A stretch of 64,000 nucleotides of DNA. Source: Ceratotherium simum simum (taxonomy: Eukaryota > Chordata > Mammalia > Perissodactyla > Rhinocerotidae). How positions within the stretch are numbered: the first letter of the stretch is position 1; each line of letters begins with the position of its first letter. Where the stretch lies: NCBI RefSeq assembly GCF_000283155.1, contig NW_004454197.1:15194695-15258694 (forward strand), in the 5' to 3' direction. The position numbers and the translations under genes are program-made. Under the pieces are notes generated by a model that saw only the letters and a list, made by a program, of their open reading frames with translations, did not search any database and was not told the DNA's origin. Positions 48,001 to 55,699 of this stretch are shown here, piece after piece.

Positions 48001-51000
48001 ACAGAGTGCCGGGTCATTAGCAGATATACTTAATTTACTTGATTGAATCCCAGTAGCATTTACACTTTTGCTTTGGCCTTCAGTTGGTTATAGAACAAGG
48101 GCTTTTATTGATCCTTACTCTTTGTACCAGGCAATATGCTTCTTAAGATTAGTGATGTTTAAAACCAAATAGAACCTTATACTTGGGTACATACATATTG
48201 GTTGGTGATCTCCTTTTAATGATCTTAAAAAATAATTTTTATCAGCTATTCCTTGAGCGAGAGCGAGCTGCCCAGTTGGCAGAAAGTAAAACAGATGAGT
48301 TGATCAAAGATGCTCCCACCACTCAGCATGATAAGAGTGGAGAGTGGCAAGAAACAAGTGGAGAGATACAGTGGGTATCAACTGAAAAGACCGATGGTAC
48401 AGAAGAGAAACATAAGAAGGAGGAGGATGATGAAGAACTTGACCTCAATAAAGGTATATTTATGTTGAGTGGTGTCAAGTTGAAAATAATGGTTTGTTTT
48501 TTTTTCTCCAAAACACTCTTTTAATTCATGTGGTCATAATCTTGCTGTTATTTATGGCCTCTCTAGTTCAGTGCAGACAAGCTTTGATACTTCAGTGCTC
48601 TTAGGAGTTGTTCTTTGCTGGCTTCCGGGCAGCGAGCAAGGCACGTGTGCATTGCAGAACTGGTCTGCCTTTCCTTCCTAGGCTGACCTTGACTCATCTG
48701 TAAAGAGGAGCAGCTGAGCAATATGACCCCTAAAGGTTTTCACAGTTTTGAAATTTTGAGATTCCTTTATTGGCCTCACTTTATAAAAACTGAGATCTGT
48801 TGTCATAAGTGACAGCAATAGTTCTCAAATGGTATGGAGTAGGTGGCAAATGCAGTAAAGAAGGTAATGTCTTCACTTAATCAAACAGTTCTACTGTTGT
48901 CCAGAGCTGTGATCCTTGATTTACTGTTCATGTAAGTTCTGCAAAATAGCCATTTGTAACTTCTTGTCACTCAAGTTATGAAATTTAAATAATATGTTCA
49001 GCTTTACCCAGCTAGGAAACAAGCCCCAGCAGTGTCTTATTCTGACCCTAGGCTCTTTCTCTTATGCCCACTGCTCCCCAAATCTAGTGTCATTAGTTCT
49101 GATACGGTAAGAAATCTCTATTCCATTTTCTCAGTTTTCATGTTTCCTTTGGCATAATGTAAATATATTTGGTTGCTTAGTCGTCTTTTTTAATAACAGC
49201 TTTATGAGGATAAGTATTAGCTTGCAAGGGCTGCCATAACAAAGTGCCATGGACTGAGTGGCTTAAACAACAGAAATTATTTCCTCACAGTCCAGGAAGC
49301 TCTAAGTCTAAGATCAAGGTGTCAGCAGAGTTGGTCTCTTCTGAAGCCTCTGTCCTTGGCTTGTAGATGGGTAACTTTTCCCTATGTCTTTAAATGTTCT
49401 TCCCTCTTTGTATGTCTTTGTTGTAATCTCTTTTTATGAGGACAGCAGTCATATTAGATTAGGGCCCTCCCTAATGACCCCATTTAAACTAGCCACCTCT
49501 TTAATTAAACACCCTGTCTTCAAGGCAGTTTTACCCTGAAGTATTGGAGGTTAGGAGCTCAACATATGAATTTGTGGGTGGTGGACACAATTCAGCTCAT
49601 AACAAGATAAAATTCACCCTTTTAAAGTTAATAATTGGGTAGTTTTCAGTATATTCACAAGGTTGTGCAACCATCACCGCTATCTAATTTCAGAACATTT
49701 TCATCAGCCCCAGAAGAAACCCCATACTTATTAGCAGCCATGACTCCCTGTTCTCCCCTTCCCTAGCTACTGGCAACCACTAATCTACTGTTCTGGACAT
49801 TTCATACAAATGGAATAATACATAATACAATATGTGGCCCTTTGTGACTGGCTTCCATCACTTAGCCTAATGTTTTCAAGGTTAGGTTCCTTAAAACTCA
49901 TTTTAAGGAACTATCAAACTTTTTTCCAAAGTGGCTGCACCATTTTACATTTCTACCAGCAATGTGTAAGAGTTGCAGTTTCTCCACATCCTTACAAACA
50001 GTTATTATTTGTCTTTTATTTTAGCCATCCTAGTGGGTGAGGATATGTCACTTGATTGCAGTTCTCTCATGAATAAATGGTTTTAACCATCTTTTCCCAT
50101 GCTTATTTGTCATTTTCATATCTTCTTTGGAGAAATGTCTATTCAGATCCTTTGCCCATATTTTAAATTTGGTTGCCTTTCTGTTGCTCAGTTGTAAGAA
50201 TTCTTTTTATGTCCAGATACTTGACCCTTAGTAGGTACATGATTTGTAGATATATTCTGTAGGTTATCTTTTCACTTTTTTTTTTTCTTTTGTGAGGAAG
50301 ATTAGCCCTGAGCTAACGTCTGTTGCCAATCCTCCTCTTTTTGTTGAGGAAGACTGGCCCTGGGCTAACATCTCTGCCCATCTTCCTCCACTTTATATGG
50401 GATGCCACCACAGTGTGGCTTGACAAGCAGTGAGTCGGTGTGCATCTGGGATCCGAACCCCAGGCCGCCACAGCGGAGCAGGCGCGCTTACCCGCTACGC
50501 CACCGGGCAGGCCCCCCTTTTCACTTTGTTGGTGTCTTTTGAACACAAAAGTTTTAAGTTTGATGAAGTCCAATTTATCTTTTATTTTGTCACTTGTGGT
50601 TTTGGTGTTGTATCTAAGAAACCATTTCCTAACGCAAGGTCACAAAGATTTAGTCCTGTGTTTTCTTCTAAGAGTTTTATGGTTTTAGCGTATACTTTAA
50701 GGTTTCCATTTGTGTTATTTTTTGTTAATTTGTGTGGATAACCCATTTTCCTAGCACCATTTATTGATACTTAGCAGTTTTCAACAAAAGATAACTGACA
50801 AAGTTATTGGTTTCCTGAGTTTTTTATTTTTTGATATACTGTTAACAGTTTTTTGTTTAAATATTCTCAGCCCTTCAGCATGCTGGGAAACACATGGAAG
50901 ACTGTATCGTGGCCTCATACACAGCGCTACTTCTCGGGTGTCTCTGCCAGGAGAGTCCAGTAAGTAATAGTTCAGTGTTATTTTATGTGTCTTTAAAAGA

Positions 51001-54000
51001 TTCCATTTTGACAACTTCATACCATTACCTGATTAACTTATTTATTAGTTATTTTTTTCCCCTCATGTTAAAAACTTTCAAATATTTGGTGAACTTTCAA
51101 AGGTACATTCCAAAGTTAAGAGTACATTGGGTTTAATGAGAACATTCTTAATTTTTTTTTTTTTCTTTTGTGAGGAAGATTAGCCCTGAGCTAACATCCG
51201 TGCTAATCCTCTTCTTTTTGCTGAGGAAGACCGGCTCTGAACTAACATCTATTGCCAATCCTCCTCCTTTTTTTTTTTTCCCCCAAAGCCCCAGTAGATA
51301 GTTGTTATGTCATAGTTGCACATCCTTCTAGTTGCTGTATGTGGGACGCGGCCTCAGCATGGCCGGAGAAGCAGTGTGTTGGTGAGCGCCCAGGATCCAA
51401 ACCCAGGCCGCCAGTAGCAGAGCACTTAACCACCAAGCCATGGGGCCAGCCCCAGAACATTCTTAATTGATGGGTGAATCAATTCACATGCCTTTGGTTG
51501 AAGTAAAAGAGCATAATATAAAACCTGCACTCAGCTTGCTTCTGATGGAAAAGTCTAGCCTCAGTGATATCATCAAGGACTCAGATAATTTCTGTCTTTA
51601 AACTCTACCGTCTTCTGCATATTGTCTTGTCCTTTGCTAGCTCTCCTCATGGCCCCATGCTGGCTCTAGCTACGCATCTCTTCTAGTTAAATAATGTCCA
51701 GCAGAAGAAGGTGGCCTCTTCCTGTATGTGTCTTGTTAAGAGCAATGTTTTTTTTTGTTTGTTTTTTTTCCCTGGGACCCCTCCACACCCACTGCACCAA
51801 GTAGACTTCCTCTCATCTTGGCCAGCTTTGGCTCACGTGCTTTTGTTTGAATCACTCATTGGCCAAGAAAATGGGATTACTGTTTAGATCATTGAGATTT
51901 AACTACAAGAGAAGTATGAGAGACTAGACAGTTGGGCTGAGTCAGCATGGAAATGGACGGTTCTGGCTATTGGGATAGTCTGCTTTAAAATGGGGGACAT
52001 GTGGATATTTTTAAGGGAAAGTTCCCTAGAAGTGCCAGATTTTAAAATGAAAGGGAGAATTAAAAAAATAAAAATAAAAAAAAAAATAAAATGAAAGGGA
52101 GGGTAGTTAGGAGCAAGGGCATTCAGGAGGTCTGTTATATAGTGGGAAAGTGAGTGTCGCTTCTGAGGCTGGAGGATTGGAGAAAAAAACGTAATGATAC
52201 CGTGAAGGGCTTCAACAGGAGAGGTCCTTGTGCTGTGGGTCTACCCACCCACCCACATTTCCGCATTTTTGCCATCAGGTTTCCTGTATTGCCTTTTTTT
52301 TTTTTTCTGTATCTATTTGTCTTAAGTCCTGTGTATTTTTCTGAATCTTTCTTGTCCATCTCTTCCATATTTATATTTTAGTCAACCTCTGATCTAAATG
52401 CACAGTAGCCTGTTCCATTGTGGCCCTTGCTGGCACCACTGCTTTCAGGATCAAGACCAAAGTGCTTATCATGGCTCTGGAGGTCCTGCAAGATCTTTAT
52501 ACCCTTTCCTGGAATCTCTTCAGCTCAGCCCTTTTCCTTATTTCCTTAAAATCCAGAGATTTTAGGGGCAAATAAGAAACATATCAATCAAAAGGAAGGC
52601 GAAAGAGGCAAGTCTCAACAAAACCAATGGGCATACTATTTAAATTTAAAGATTTTTAGGTATTCTGTTTTGCGGACACCCTAGTTTCAATCATGTTCTT
52701 TCTTAAATAATGGTTCTTGAAATTAACTTGTGTCATTACCACATGTGGTTTATTTTGGGCCATCTTTCGCATGTTAATAAAGTCGTATTCGTCTGTATCT
52801 CTCTTGTCTCTCAAGAAATCATAAGATCCTTAAGTTGTGGGCAATGTTACGAATTCCTAGAGCACCAGATGTCTTTCTTGCCTTGGGGATCATTATGATT
52901 AACCGAAAAAGGCTTGCCAAAACCACAAAATGTAAAGGAAATTGGTTCCCCTAATATGTAAGTGGAAGAGAGAGAAGAAGGCAAGTGGTTGTATACAGTA
53001 AATGCTGCTTTATGGTGAAGGGCAGCATGCTTAGGAAGCCCAGGAGACACTGGTATCATTTTCCATTGCCCGCCAGGCATGTGGAGCATTGCAGTGGTCA
53101 GTCTGTGGTCTTTCTGTCCTTCCTGCTCTCTTGACTCTCTCCATTCCCAAAATCTTACACACTGCCATCATAGCTAACTTCCTTAAGAACACATCTGATT
53201 ACATTACTCTTCTCTTACCAGTCTTTCTCGGCCCATTGTCATCTAGGGGATGATGACTTTGTTGTAAAGTCTGCAAGACCCCAAACTTAACACTACTCCT
53301 GTTTCTAAATCTAAATCCAGTTTCTAAATCTAAACCCATTGAGTACTTAGTAAATTTCCCAAATGGGCATGCCGTTTCACACCTTTTCTTTTTGTACCTG
53401 CTGCACTCTGTTTAAAAATAAATGCTGTTGGGCCAGCCCAGTGGCTTAGCGGTTAAGTGCGTGTGCTCTGCTGCTGGCGTCCCGGGTTTGGATCCCGGGG
53501 GCGCAGCGACACACCACTTCTCCAGCCATGCTGAGGCCGCGTCCCACATACGGCAACTAGAGGGATGTGCAGCTATGACATACAACTATCTACTGGGGCT
53601 TTGGGGGGGGGAAATAAATAAATAAAATCTTTAAAAAAAAAAAAAAAAAGCTGTGACTGTCCCAACCACTATGTGTTGCATTCTGTAGTGTGTTGATAGA
53701 AAAGGATTTGATTTGGATTATTGAGGGGCTTTTACTCAAAACCTAGGATCTGATCATTTATTCTGTATTATAGAAGTGTACTTTTCTACTGAGCAGTCTT
53801 CTTAGACACCATAGCTACCACTCTTCCCACCGCTGTGCTATCCTGCCTCTTTGCTAGAAATCGGTTAAAGACATTCTTAAATCCAGCTTTCCTTTAACTC
53901 TGGAGTTACCATAGCCATTACCCTTATAACATATTCTCCACTTCAAAATACCCTGCCAGGAATAACAACAGAGAGGGGACTGGTAGCAAATTTCCTACAA

Positions 54001-55202
54001 GAGTAATATGTAGTCTCTCCAAGATATTTTCTTTTGTGCTTTTTTATTATAGATGAACCTTCTTAGGAGAGCTTTTCCTTTTATTCTTTATGAACTGTTA
54101 AAGCGTTTTTAAAATACATTGAAATAGAACAGTTTTTTAAGCAGGTTATGTATTTTCCTTGTAACAGATTGGTCCATAGATAGTTTGCTTGCTTCTTGCT
54201 AACAACGCAGGGAAACACCTTAATCTCTCCTGGCATCGCCGACCTCCTCCTTCTCGTAGATGATACTAGATTACCTTTGGGAAGATCTAGTTAATTCCTA
54301 GCCTGCATAGGAACATGAGGAATTTTCTTTGATCTTTTTCTTTTTATTCCATATATCAAATAAAGTTAATAAAATTTAAAATCTGCCCTCCTTCCCCTTC
54401 CTCTCCTAACACGCCCCCGGCCCCAACACACACACACACAACAGTGCATTTTGTTATTTCAGGCATTTTTCTTTGCATTTACAGAAGTAAATAGGCACAC
54501 AAATGTTCGTAGCCTTTGCCAGCTTTGCCTTTTTCCTTTCTTTCTGAGGATGGGTTGGGTTCGGGAATGGAAACACACACTCAGAGTTGAGGAGTGTAGA
54601 AAAGGAAATTGCATATTAACCAAGGAGTTCAAGGACATTATAGAAGTTTGAAACGGGATGTGTGCCAAAACCAACAGTGCAAGGTGCAAGCTCATGTTTT
54701 CTGCTGCCTGACCAGTATTTCTGATCTGTTTCTGCAGATCAATGTGACCACTGTGCGGGAGTATCTGCCAGAAGGGGACTTTTCAATAATGACAGAGATG
54801 CTCAAAAAATTCCTGAGCTTCATGAATCTTACTGTAAGTAGCACCTGTTGCAGCTTCTGTAGTTTTAAATATAAGTATGATACATTAATGACAGGAGAAA
54901 TAAAAATACTATGGCCATAGTGAGCAGAAGCAAAAAGGAAGTCTCTTTTAATAATTGTGTTCTATTTCTTTAAGATAATTGTTAATTGTTATGGCCAAAT
55001 TTGTTGATGCTAGATTATCGAAGCCACAATTTAATATCAGTGTGTTTTGATTCATAGTGTTCAGGTTAGTAAAGCTAAATACTTTAAAATTTGTTAAATA
55101 TTAACTGTTACTTCCTCTCCACCCTCCCCCTTTCAGTGTGCTGTTGGAACCACAGGCCAGAAATCTATCTCTAGAGTGATTGAATACTTGGAACATTGCT
55201 AG
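29989..55202 (+). CDS. WAPL: WAPL cohesin release factor, C-terminal 642 codons (15 exons, partial)
   Basis: WAPL opens the SMC3-RAD21 gate of the cohesin ring together with PDS5 and so releases cohesin from chromatin in the nucleus. It acts during prophase and interphase loop control. The 15 spliced blocks give 642 residues plus TAG. If the full protein is 1190 residues, as in human, this is about 549-1190, covering the whole helical-repeat WAPL domain. Key segments are [20 protein letters not shown] at the start, [59 protein letters not shown], and [10 protein letters not shown] at the end. All introns are GT-AG and all phases agree. No stop or frameshift is seen, so the gene looks functional. 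The N-terminal FGF motifs lie upstream of the window. Human comparisons are from memory. Confidence 0.97.
30085..30134 (+). promoter_or_regulatory. Exon A splice donor and short flank before an ERE
   Basis: The donor CACA/GTAAGT is a good consensus match. Only 47 bp separate the exon end from the ERE insertion point. The TSD is at 30120-30131. Confidence 0.8.
30135..30442 (-). mobile_element. ERE SINE, antisense, close to a WAPL exon
   Basis: A full-length antisense ERE with the GATAGTTGTATGTCATA block and CGGGCCGCCAATAGTGGAGC head. The TSD is AATAAATTATAA at 30120-30131 and 30443-30454. The T-rich tail followed by GAAGATCAG faces in the transcribed direction of WAPL. Confidence 0.95.
30455..31569. 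other. Intron remainder with long T-tract
   Basis: No element named. A run of 21 T lies at 31452-31472, about 100 bp upstream of the next exon. It is too far from the acceptor AATAG to be its main pyrimidine tract. The acceptor itself has a weak pyrimidine tract. Confidence 0.5.
31570..31722 (+). CDS. WAPL: WAPL exon B (51 codons)
   Basis: Acceptor ATTAATAG, donor GTAAGG. Encodes [19 protein letters not shown], a proline-rich stretch, and [18 protein letters not shown]. Phase 0 at both ends. The WAPL domain begins near the end of this exon. Confidence 0.96.
31998..32134 (+). CDS. WAPL: WAPL exon C
   Basis: Acceptor TTCTTGGCAG, donor GTAAGA. Encodes [20 protein letters not shown] and then [20 protein letters not shown], the first helices of the WAPL domain. 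Ends in the middle of a serine codon (AG/T). Confidence 0.96.
32786..32798. repeat. Homopolymer C13
   Basis: Thirteen consecutive C, 83 bp upstream of exon D. Likely to vary in length and prone to sequencing error. Confidence 0.9.
32882..32993 (+). CDS. WAPL: WAPL exon D
   Basis: Acceptor TTTTCTCCTAG, donor GTATTT. Encodes [20 protein letters not shown] and [17 protein letters not shown]. Too short to stand out as an ORF. Identified by frame continuity between exons C and E. Confidence 0.96.
33214..33474 (-). mobile_element. ERE1-like SINE, antisense
   Basis: Tail of TTTA repeats, body with TATATGGGATGCCACC, and the CTTTGCGCCACCGGGCTGG end. The TSD is CTTGTCAATTTA / CTTGTTAATTTA at 33202-33213 and 33479-33490. 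Confidence 0.92.
33491..34564. other. Unassigned WAPL intron sequence
   Basis: AT-rich, no gene or repeat recognised. Confidence 0.4.
34581..34829 (-). mobile_element. ERE1-like SINE, antisense
   Basis: Full-length body with two T-rich stretches. The TSD is TCTGATACAGATTTTA / TCTGATAGAGATTTTA at 34565-34580 and 34830-34845, with one mismatch. Confidence 0.95.
34846..35267. other. Intron end with T-rich acceptor tract
   Basis: No repeat recognised. A run of 14 T at 35243-35256 forms the pyrimidine tract of the exon E acceptor CTTGAAG. Confidence 0.5.
35268..35495 (+). CDS. WAPL: WAPL exon E (76 codons)
   Basis: The largest exon in the window. Encodes [38 protein letters not shown] and [12 protein letters not shown], central helices of the WAPL domain. 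The donor ACG/GTGGGT is weaker than the others and is followed directly by a TTCC repeat. Phase 0 both ends. Confidence 0.97.
35500..35520. repeat. (TTCC)n microsatellite at splice donor
   Basis: About five TTCC units begin within 5 bp of the exon E donor. Confidence 0.85.
35521..36533. other. Unassigned WAPL intron sequence
   Basis: About 1 kb without a recognised repeat or gene. Confidence 0.4.
36543..36758 (-). mobile_element. ERE SINE, antisense, shorter form
   Basis: TTTA-rich tail, GATAGTTGTATGTCATA block and GCCACGGGGCCAGCC end. The TSD is TACTTTTAT at 36534-36542 and 36760-36768. Confidence 0.93.
36769..37372. other. Unassigned WAPL intron sequence
   Basis: AT-rich, no element named. 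Confidence 0.4.
37403..37670 (+). repeat. Identical 47-bp direct duplication across the gap
   Basis: Positions 37403-37449 and 37624-37670 are identical by eye, from TTTTTAAATTTTTAATTATT to GATCAGCCCT. Confidence 0.93.
37450..37549. other. Assembly gap, 100 N
   Basis: Exactly 100 N, the usual placeholder for a gap of unknown size. Confidence 0.99.
37890..38205. other. Unassigned WAPL intron sequence
   Basis: No element recognised. Confidence 0.4.
38221..38442 (-). mobile_element. ERE SINE, antisense
   Basis: TTTA-rich tail, GTACATAGTTGTATGTCAC block (slightly mutated), and GCCACGGGGCCGGCCCC end. The TSD is CAGCCTTGTTTTTTT at 38206-38220 and 38443-38457. Confidence 0.94.
38458..38984. other. 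Unassigned WAPL intron sequence
   Basis: No element recognised. Confidence 0.4.
38985..39385 (+). mobile_element. Old L1M ORF2 3' fragment, sense
   Basis: Blocks such as CTGAAGAAATACAGTTAACT, AAATGCTCAAGTTTACTG, GGTACCATTTTATCC and TTGATTCAGTAGTCCCACCC follow the order of the end of L1 ORF2 in sense. The only clear sense L1 inside the gene body. Confidence 0.75.
39404..39638 (-). mobile_element. Older ERE3-like SINE, antisense
   Basis: TTTTTGCTGAGGAAGATTGG start and CAACTAGGCCACAGGGCC end, the CTAGGCCAC variant. The imperfect TSD is AACTATTTTTTAAT / GACTACTTTTAAT. Confidence 0.88.
39886..39997 (+). CDS. WAPL: WAPL exon F
   Basis: Acceptor TGATTTTTAG, donor GTACGG. Encodes [18 protein letters not shown] and [18 protein letters not shown]. 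Ends one base into a valine codon. Confidence 0.97.
40369..40466 (+). CDS. WAPL: WAPL exon G
   Basis: Acceptor CTTTTCTCCTAG, donor GTAAGT. Encodes [20 protein letters not shown] and [13 protein letters not shown]. Confidence 0.96.
40467..41216. other. Unassigned WAPL intron sequence
   Basis: No element recognised. Confidence 0.4.
41232..41537 (-). mobile_element. ERE SINE, antisense, full length
   Basis: T-tail, both GAGGAAGA blocks, GATAGTTGTGTGTCATA block and GCCACAGGGCTGGCCC end. The TSD is GAAACTGCTCCTTTC at 41217-41231 and 41538-41552, perfect. Confidence 0.96.
41829..41905 (+). CDS. WAPL: WAPL exon H
   Basis: Acceptor TTTCCCTTTTAG, donor GTAAGT. Encodes [19 protein letters not shown] and LIVSSA. 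Ends two bases into a lysine codon. Too short for an ORF search. Confidence 0.96.
42042..42440 (+). mobile_element. MIR SINE, sense, split by an AT-rich expansion
   Basis: The MIR 5' half is at 42042-42230 (CAGATTCTGGAGCCAGAATG, CTGTGACCTTGGGCAAGTCA). Its 3' end is at about 42390-42440 (TTTGGCATATAGTAAGCACT). The 160 bp between are TA/TATG-rich. Confidence 0.85.
42231..42389. repeat. AT-rich / (TATG)n low-complexity tract
   Basis: Runs of TATATGTATATATA and ATATATACACACATATATAT within a MIR. Confidence 0.8.
42490..42840 (-). mobile_element. Possible L2 fragment, antisense
   Basis: The segment TGTCCAAAGTCCTTAGTATA followed by AAGCCCACTACAGCCTGACT resembles an antisense L2 3' region. Diverged and uncertain. 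Confidence 0.4.
42841..43510 (-). mobile_element. Old L1M 3' UTR remnant, antisense
   Basis: The blocks TTTTGAAGCAAATTACAGAT, ATAACCACAATACCATTTAT and CATATGTCCAGTCAATATTC are typical of antisense L1M 3' UTRs, like the copies near 8100 and 20140. Confidence 0.6.
43545..43747 (-). mobile_element. ERE SINE, antisense, young
   Basis: TTTA-rich tail, GATAGTTGTAGGCCACA block, GC-rich head with many CpG. The TSD CTGGCCTTTTGAACTTTTTA (20 bp, perfect) is at 43525-43544 and 43748-43767. Confidence 0.96.
43768..44489. other. Unassigned WAPL intron sequence
   Basis: No element recognised. Confidence 0.4.
44490..44665 (+). CDS. WAPL: WAPL exon I
   Basis: Acceptor GTTTTCTCTCAAG, donor GTAAGA. Encodes [20 protein letters not shown] and then [20 protein letters not shown], a strongly helical segment. 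Starts with the last base of a lysine codon and ends with the first base of a glutamate codon. Confidence 0.97.
44986..45101 (+). CDS. WAPL: WAPL exon J
   Basis: Acceptor CCCTATTTCAG, donor GTGAGT. Encodes [19 protein letters not shown] and [18 protein letters not shown]. Confidence 0.96.
45485..45649 (+). CDS. WAPL: WAPL exon K (55 codons)
   Basis: Acceptor TTAATTTTTGTAG, donor GTAAGC. Encodes [20 protein letters not shown] and, after an acidic loop, [12 protein letters not shown]. Phase 0 both ends. Confidence 0.97.
45715..45890. repeat. CT-rich polypyrimidine simple repeat
   Basis: About 175 bp of almost pure pyrimidine on the + strand built from CCCTCTCT and CCTTCCTCTCT units, starting 66 bp after the exon K donor. 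Long repetitive ORFs on both strands come from it and are not genes. Confidence 0.93.
45891..46589. other. Unassigned WAPL intron sequence
   Basis: No element named. Confidence 0.4.
46590..46930. mobile_element. hAT/Charlie-like element, internally deleted
   Basis: The left part (CTCTTAAAAAATTGGGGACTG, TATCTGTTGATATTTACGG) and the right end (GACTCCCTGAAAGGGTCT, TTAAGAAATACTGC) parallel the two ends of the longer element at 5651-7363. Confidence 0.6.
46931..47281. other. Unassigned WAPL intron sequence
   Basis: No element recognised. Confidence 0.4.
47293..47540 (-). mobile_element. ERE1-like SINE, antisense
   Basis: Short TTTA tail, both GAGGAAGA blocks and the CTACGCCACTGGGCTGGTCC end. 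The TSD is AATTTCTTTTA at 47282-47292 and 47541-47551. Confidence 0.94.
47733..47982 (-). mobile_element. ERE1-like SINE, antisense, long T-tail
   Basis: T-tail of about 20, full body and the TTGCGCCACTGGGCTGGCC end. The TSD is AGATTTTCATTCTT at 47719-47732 and 47983-47996, perfect. Only about 180 bp from the previous ERE, in the same orientation. Confidence 0.95.
48246..48453 (+). CDS. WAPL: WAPL exon L (69 codons)
   Basis: Acceptor TTTTTATCAG, donor GTATAT. Encodes [19 protein letters not shown] and a highly charged, probably disordered loop ending [12 protein letters not shown]. The acidic run interrupts the helical fold, as in the family. Ends one base into an alanine codon. Confidence 0.97.
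48454..49194. other. WAPL intron, possible MIR-like remnant
   Basis: A segment near 48690-48770 (TTGACTCATCTGTAAAG, GACCCCTAAAGGTTTTCAC) weakly resembles a MIR-type repeat. Nothing else recognised. Confidence 0.35.
49213..49604 (-). mobile_element. MLT1-like MaLR LTR, antisense
   Basis: A solitary LTR of the non-coding MaLR group: reversed end GCAAGGGCTGCCATAACAAA, middle TTGGATTAGGGCCC-like block (ATTAGATTAGGGCCCTCC) and reversed start ACACAATTCAGCTCATAACA. The L1 sequence on each side is continuous, with GATA shared at both junctions (49209-49212, 49606-49609). No internal genes are present. Confidence 0.88.
50279..50516 (-). mobile_element. ERE1-like SINE, antisense, inside old L1
   Basis: T-tail, both GAGGAAGA blocks and the CTACGCCACCGGGCAGGCC end. 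The TSD is CTTTTCACTTT at 50268-50278 and 50517-50527. Confidence 0.95.
50871..50959 (+). CDS. WAPL: WAPL exon M
   Basis: Acceptor TAAATATTCTCAG, donor GTAAGT. Encodes [20 protein letters not shown] and [10 protein letters not shown]. Repeats the ALQH start of exon I, which fits a repeated helical architecture. Confidence 0.96.
51154..51453 (-). mobile_element. ERE SINE, antisense, full length
   Basis: T-tail, both GAGGAAGA blocks and GATAGTTGTTATGTCATA block. The head has lost about 10 bases near its end. The TSD is AGAACATTCTTAATT at 51139-51153 and 51454-51468, perfect. Confidence 0.95.
51469..52400. other. WAPL intron with A-rich and CCCA tracts
   Basis: An A-rich run at 52062-52092 and a short (CCCA)n at 52241-52255. 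No gene recognised. Confidence 0.5.
52410..52560 (-). mobile_element. Possible L2 fragment, antisense
   Basis: AGGATCAAGACCAAAGTGCT and GGTCCTGCAAGATCTTTATA resemble an antisense L2 3' region. A second possible piece lies at 53100-53300. Confidence 0.4.
52561..53428. other. Unassigned WAPL intron sequence
   Basis: No gene. The part from about 53100 may be L2-derived. Confidence 0.4.
53429..53649 (+). mobile_element. ERE SINE, sense
   Basis: Head GGGCCAGCCCAGTGGCTTAG, A-box region GCGGTTAAG, B-box region GGTTTGGATCC, GACATACAACTATCTACTG block, then AATAAATAAATAAAA and a long A-run. The TSD is short (GCTGT-type) and uncertain. Confidence 0.93.
53650..54737. other. WAPL intron, (CA)n near 54428
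   Basis: A short (CA)n run at 54427-54441. No other element recognised. Confidence 0.5.
54738..54833 (+). CDS. WAPL: WAPL exon N (32 codons)
   Basis: Acceptor CTGTTTCTGCAG, donor GTAAGT. Encodes [20 protein letters not shown] and [12 protein letters not shown], near the end of the helical domain. Phase 0 both ends. Confidence 0.97.
55137..55202 (+). CDS. WAPL: WAPL last coding exon O with stop
   Basis: Acceptor CCTCCCCCTTTCAG. Encodes [20 protein letters not shown] and C, then TAG at 55200-55202. Confidence 0.97.
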
Positions 55203-55693
55203 CTGCTTTACCTTTGCTTCAGGTGCTCGGTAATGCTGGAGCTATTCTTAGACAAAGAAAGAAGTCCTTGAAGATATACCAAGAACATTCATCAGTATCA
55301 TTCATGTTTGGATTTTTAAGGCCACCTGATTTCTTCGTCATGCATTCTGCATTTGCTAAAAGACAGTTACTACATCAATCTGCAACTATCAAAAATGAGG
55401 GAAAAGGTTCAGGCTGTTAACAATTCCATGCAGTATTTAAGTACACTTACTTTGGCAGAGTTTATACTCTCCCCTTGTTCTCTTGCTTTATTCTGGGCAA
55501 GTTTTCAGGGGAAAATTTGTGCTGCTGTTAGTGCAACTGCTGTGTATGTTGAGCCACTGTTGTCATGCCAGCCAGGTGCAAAGGCAGCTTAGCTACTGAG
55601 GTATTGAATGTTCTGAGGACATTCTAGACAACAGCTTAGTTCCTTTTTCAGGCTCATTTGCTTTTGCTTTTTTGTTGAATGATTCCAATCGTA

Positions 55694-55699
55694 AATAAA
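55694..55699 (+). terminator. Proximal poly(A) signal AATAAA
   Basis: AATAAA followed within about 20-40 bp by TTTTTTTTGTTGTTGTTCC, a strong U/GU-rich downstream element. It would give a 3' UTR of about 500 nt. Confidence 0.75.

Larger units (their letters stand above)
49195..50768 (-). mobile_element. Old L1M 3' region, antisense, hosting an LTR and an ERE
   Basis: The L1 starts at TAATAACAGCTTTATGAG and resumes after the LTR at GATAAAATTCACCCTTTTAA. It reads back through the 3' UTR into the C-terminal part of ORF2 (AGTCCAATTTATCTTTTATT). It is interrupted at 49213-49604 and at 50279-50516. Confidence 0.82.

Noticed and set aside
54451..54695. Overlapping plus and minus ORFs upstream of exon N
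   Set aside because: They lie in the intron, have no recognisable domain and are not needed for the WAPL reading frame.
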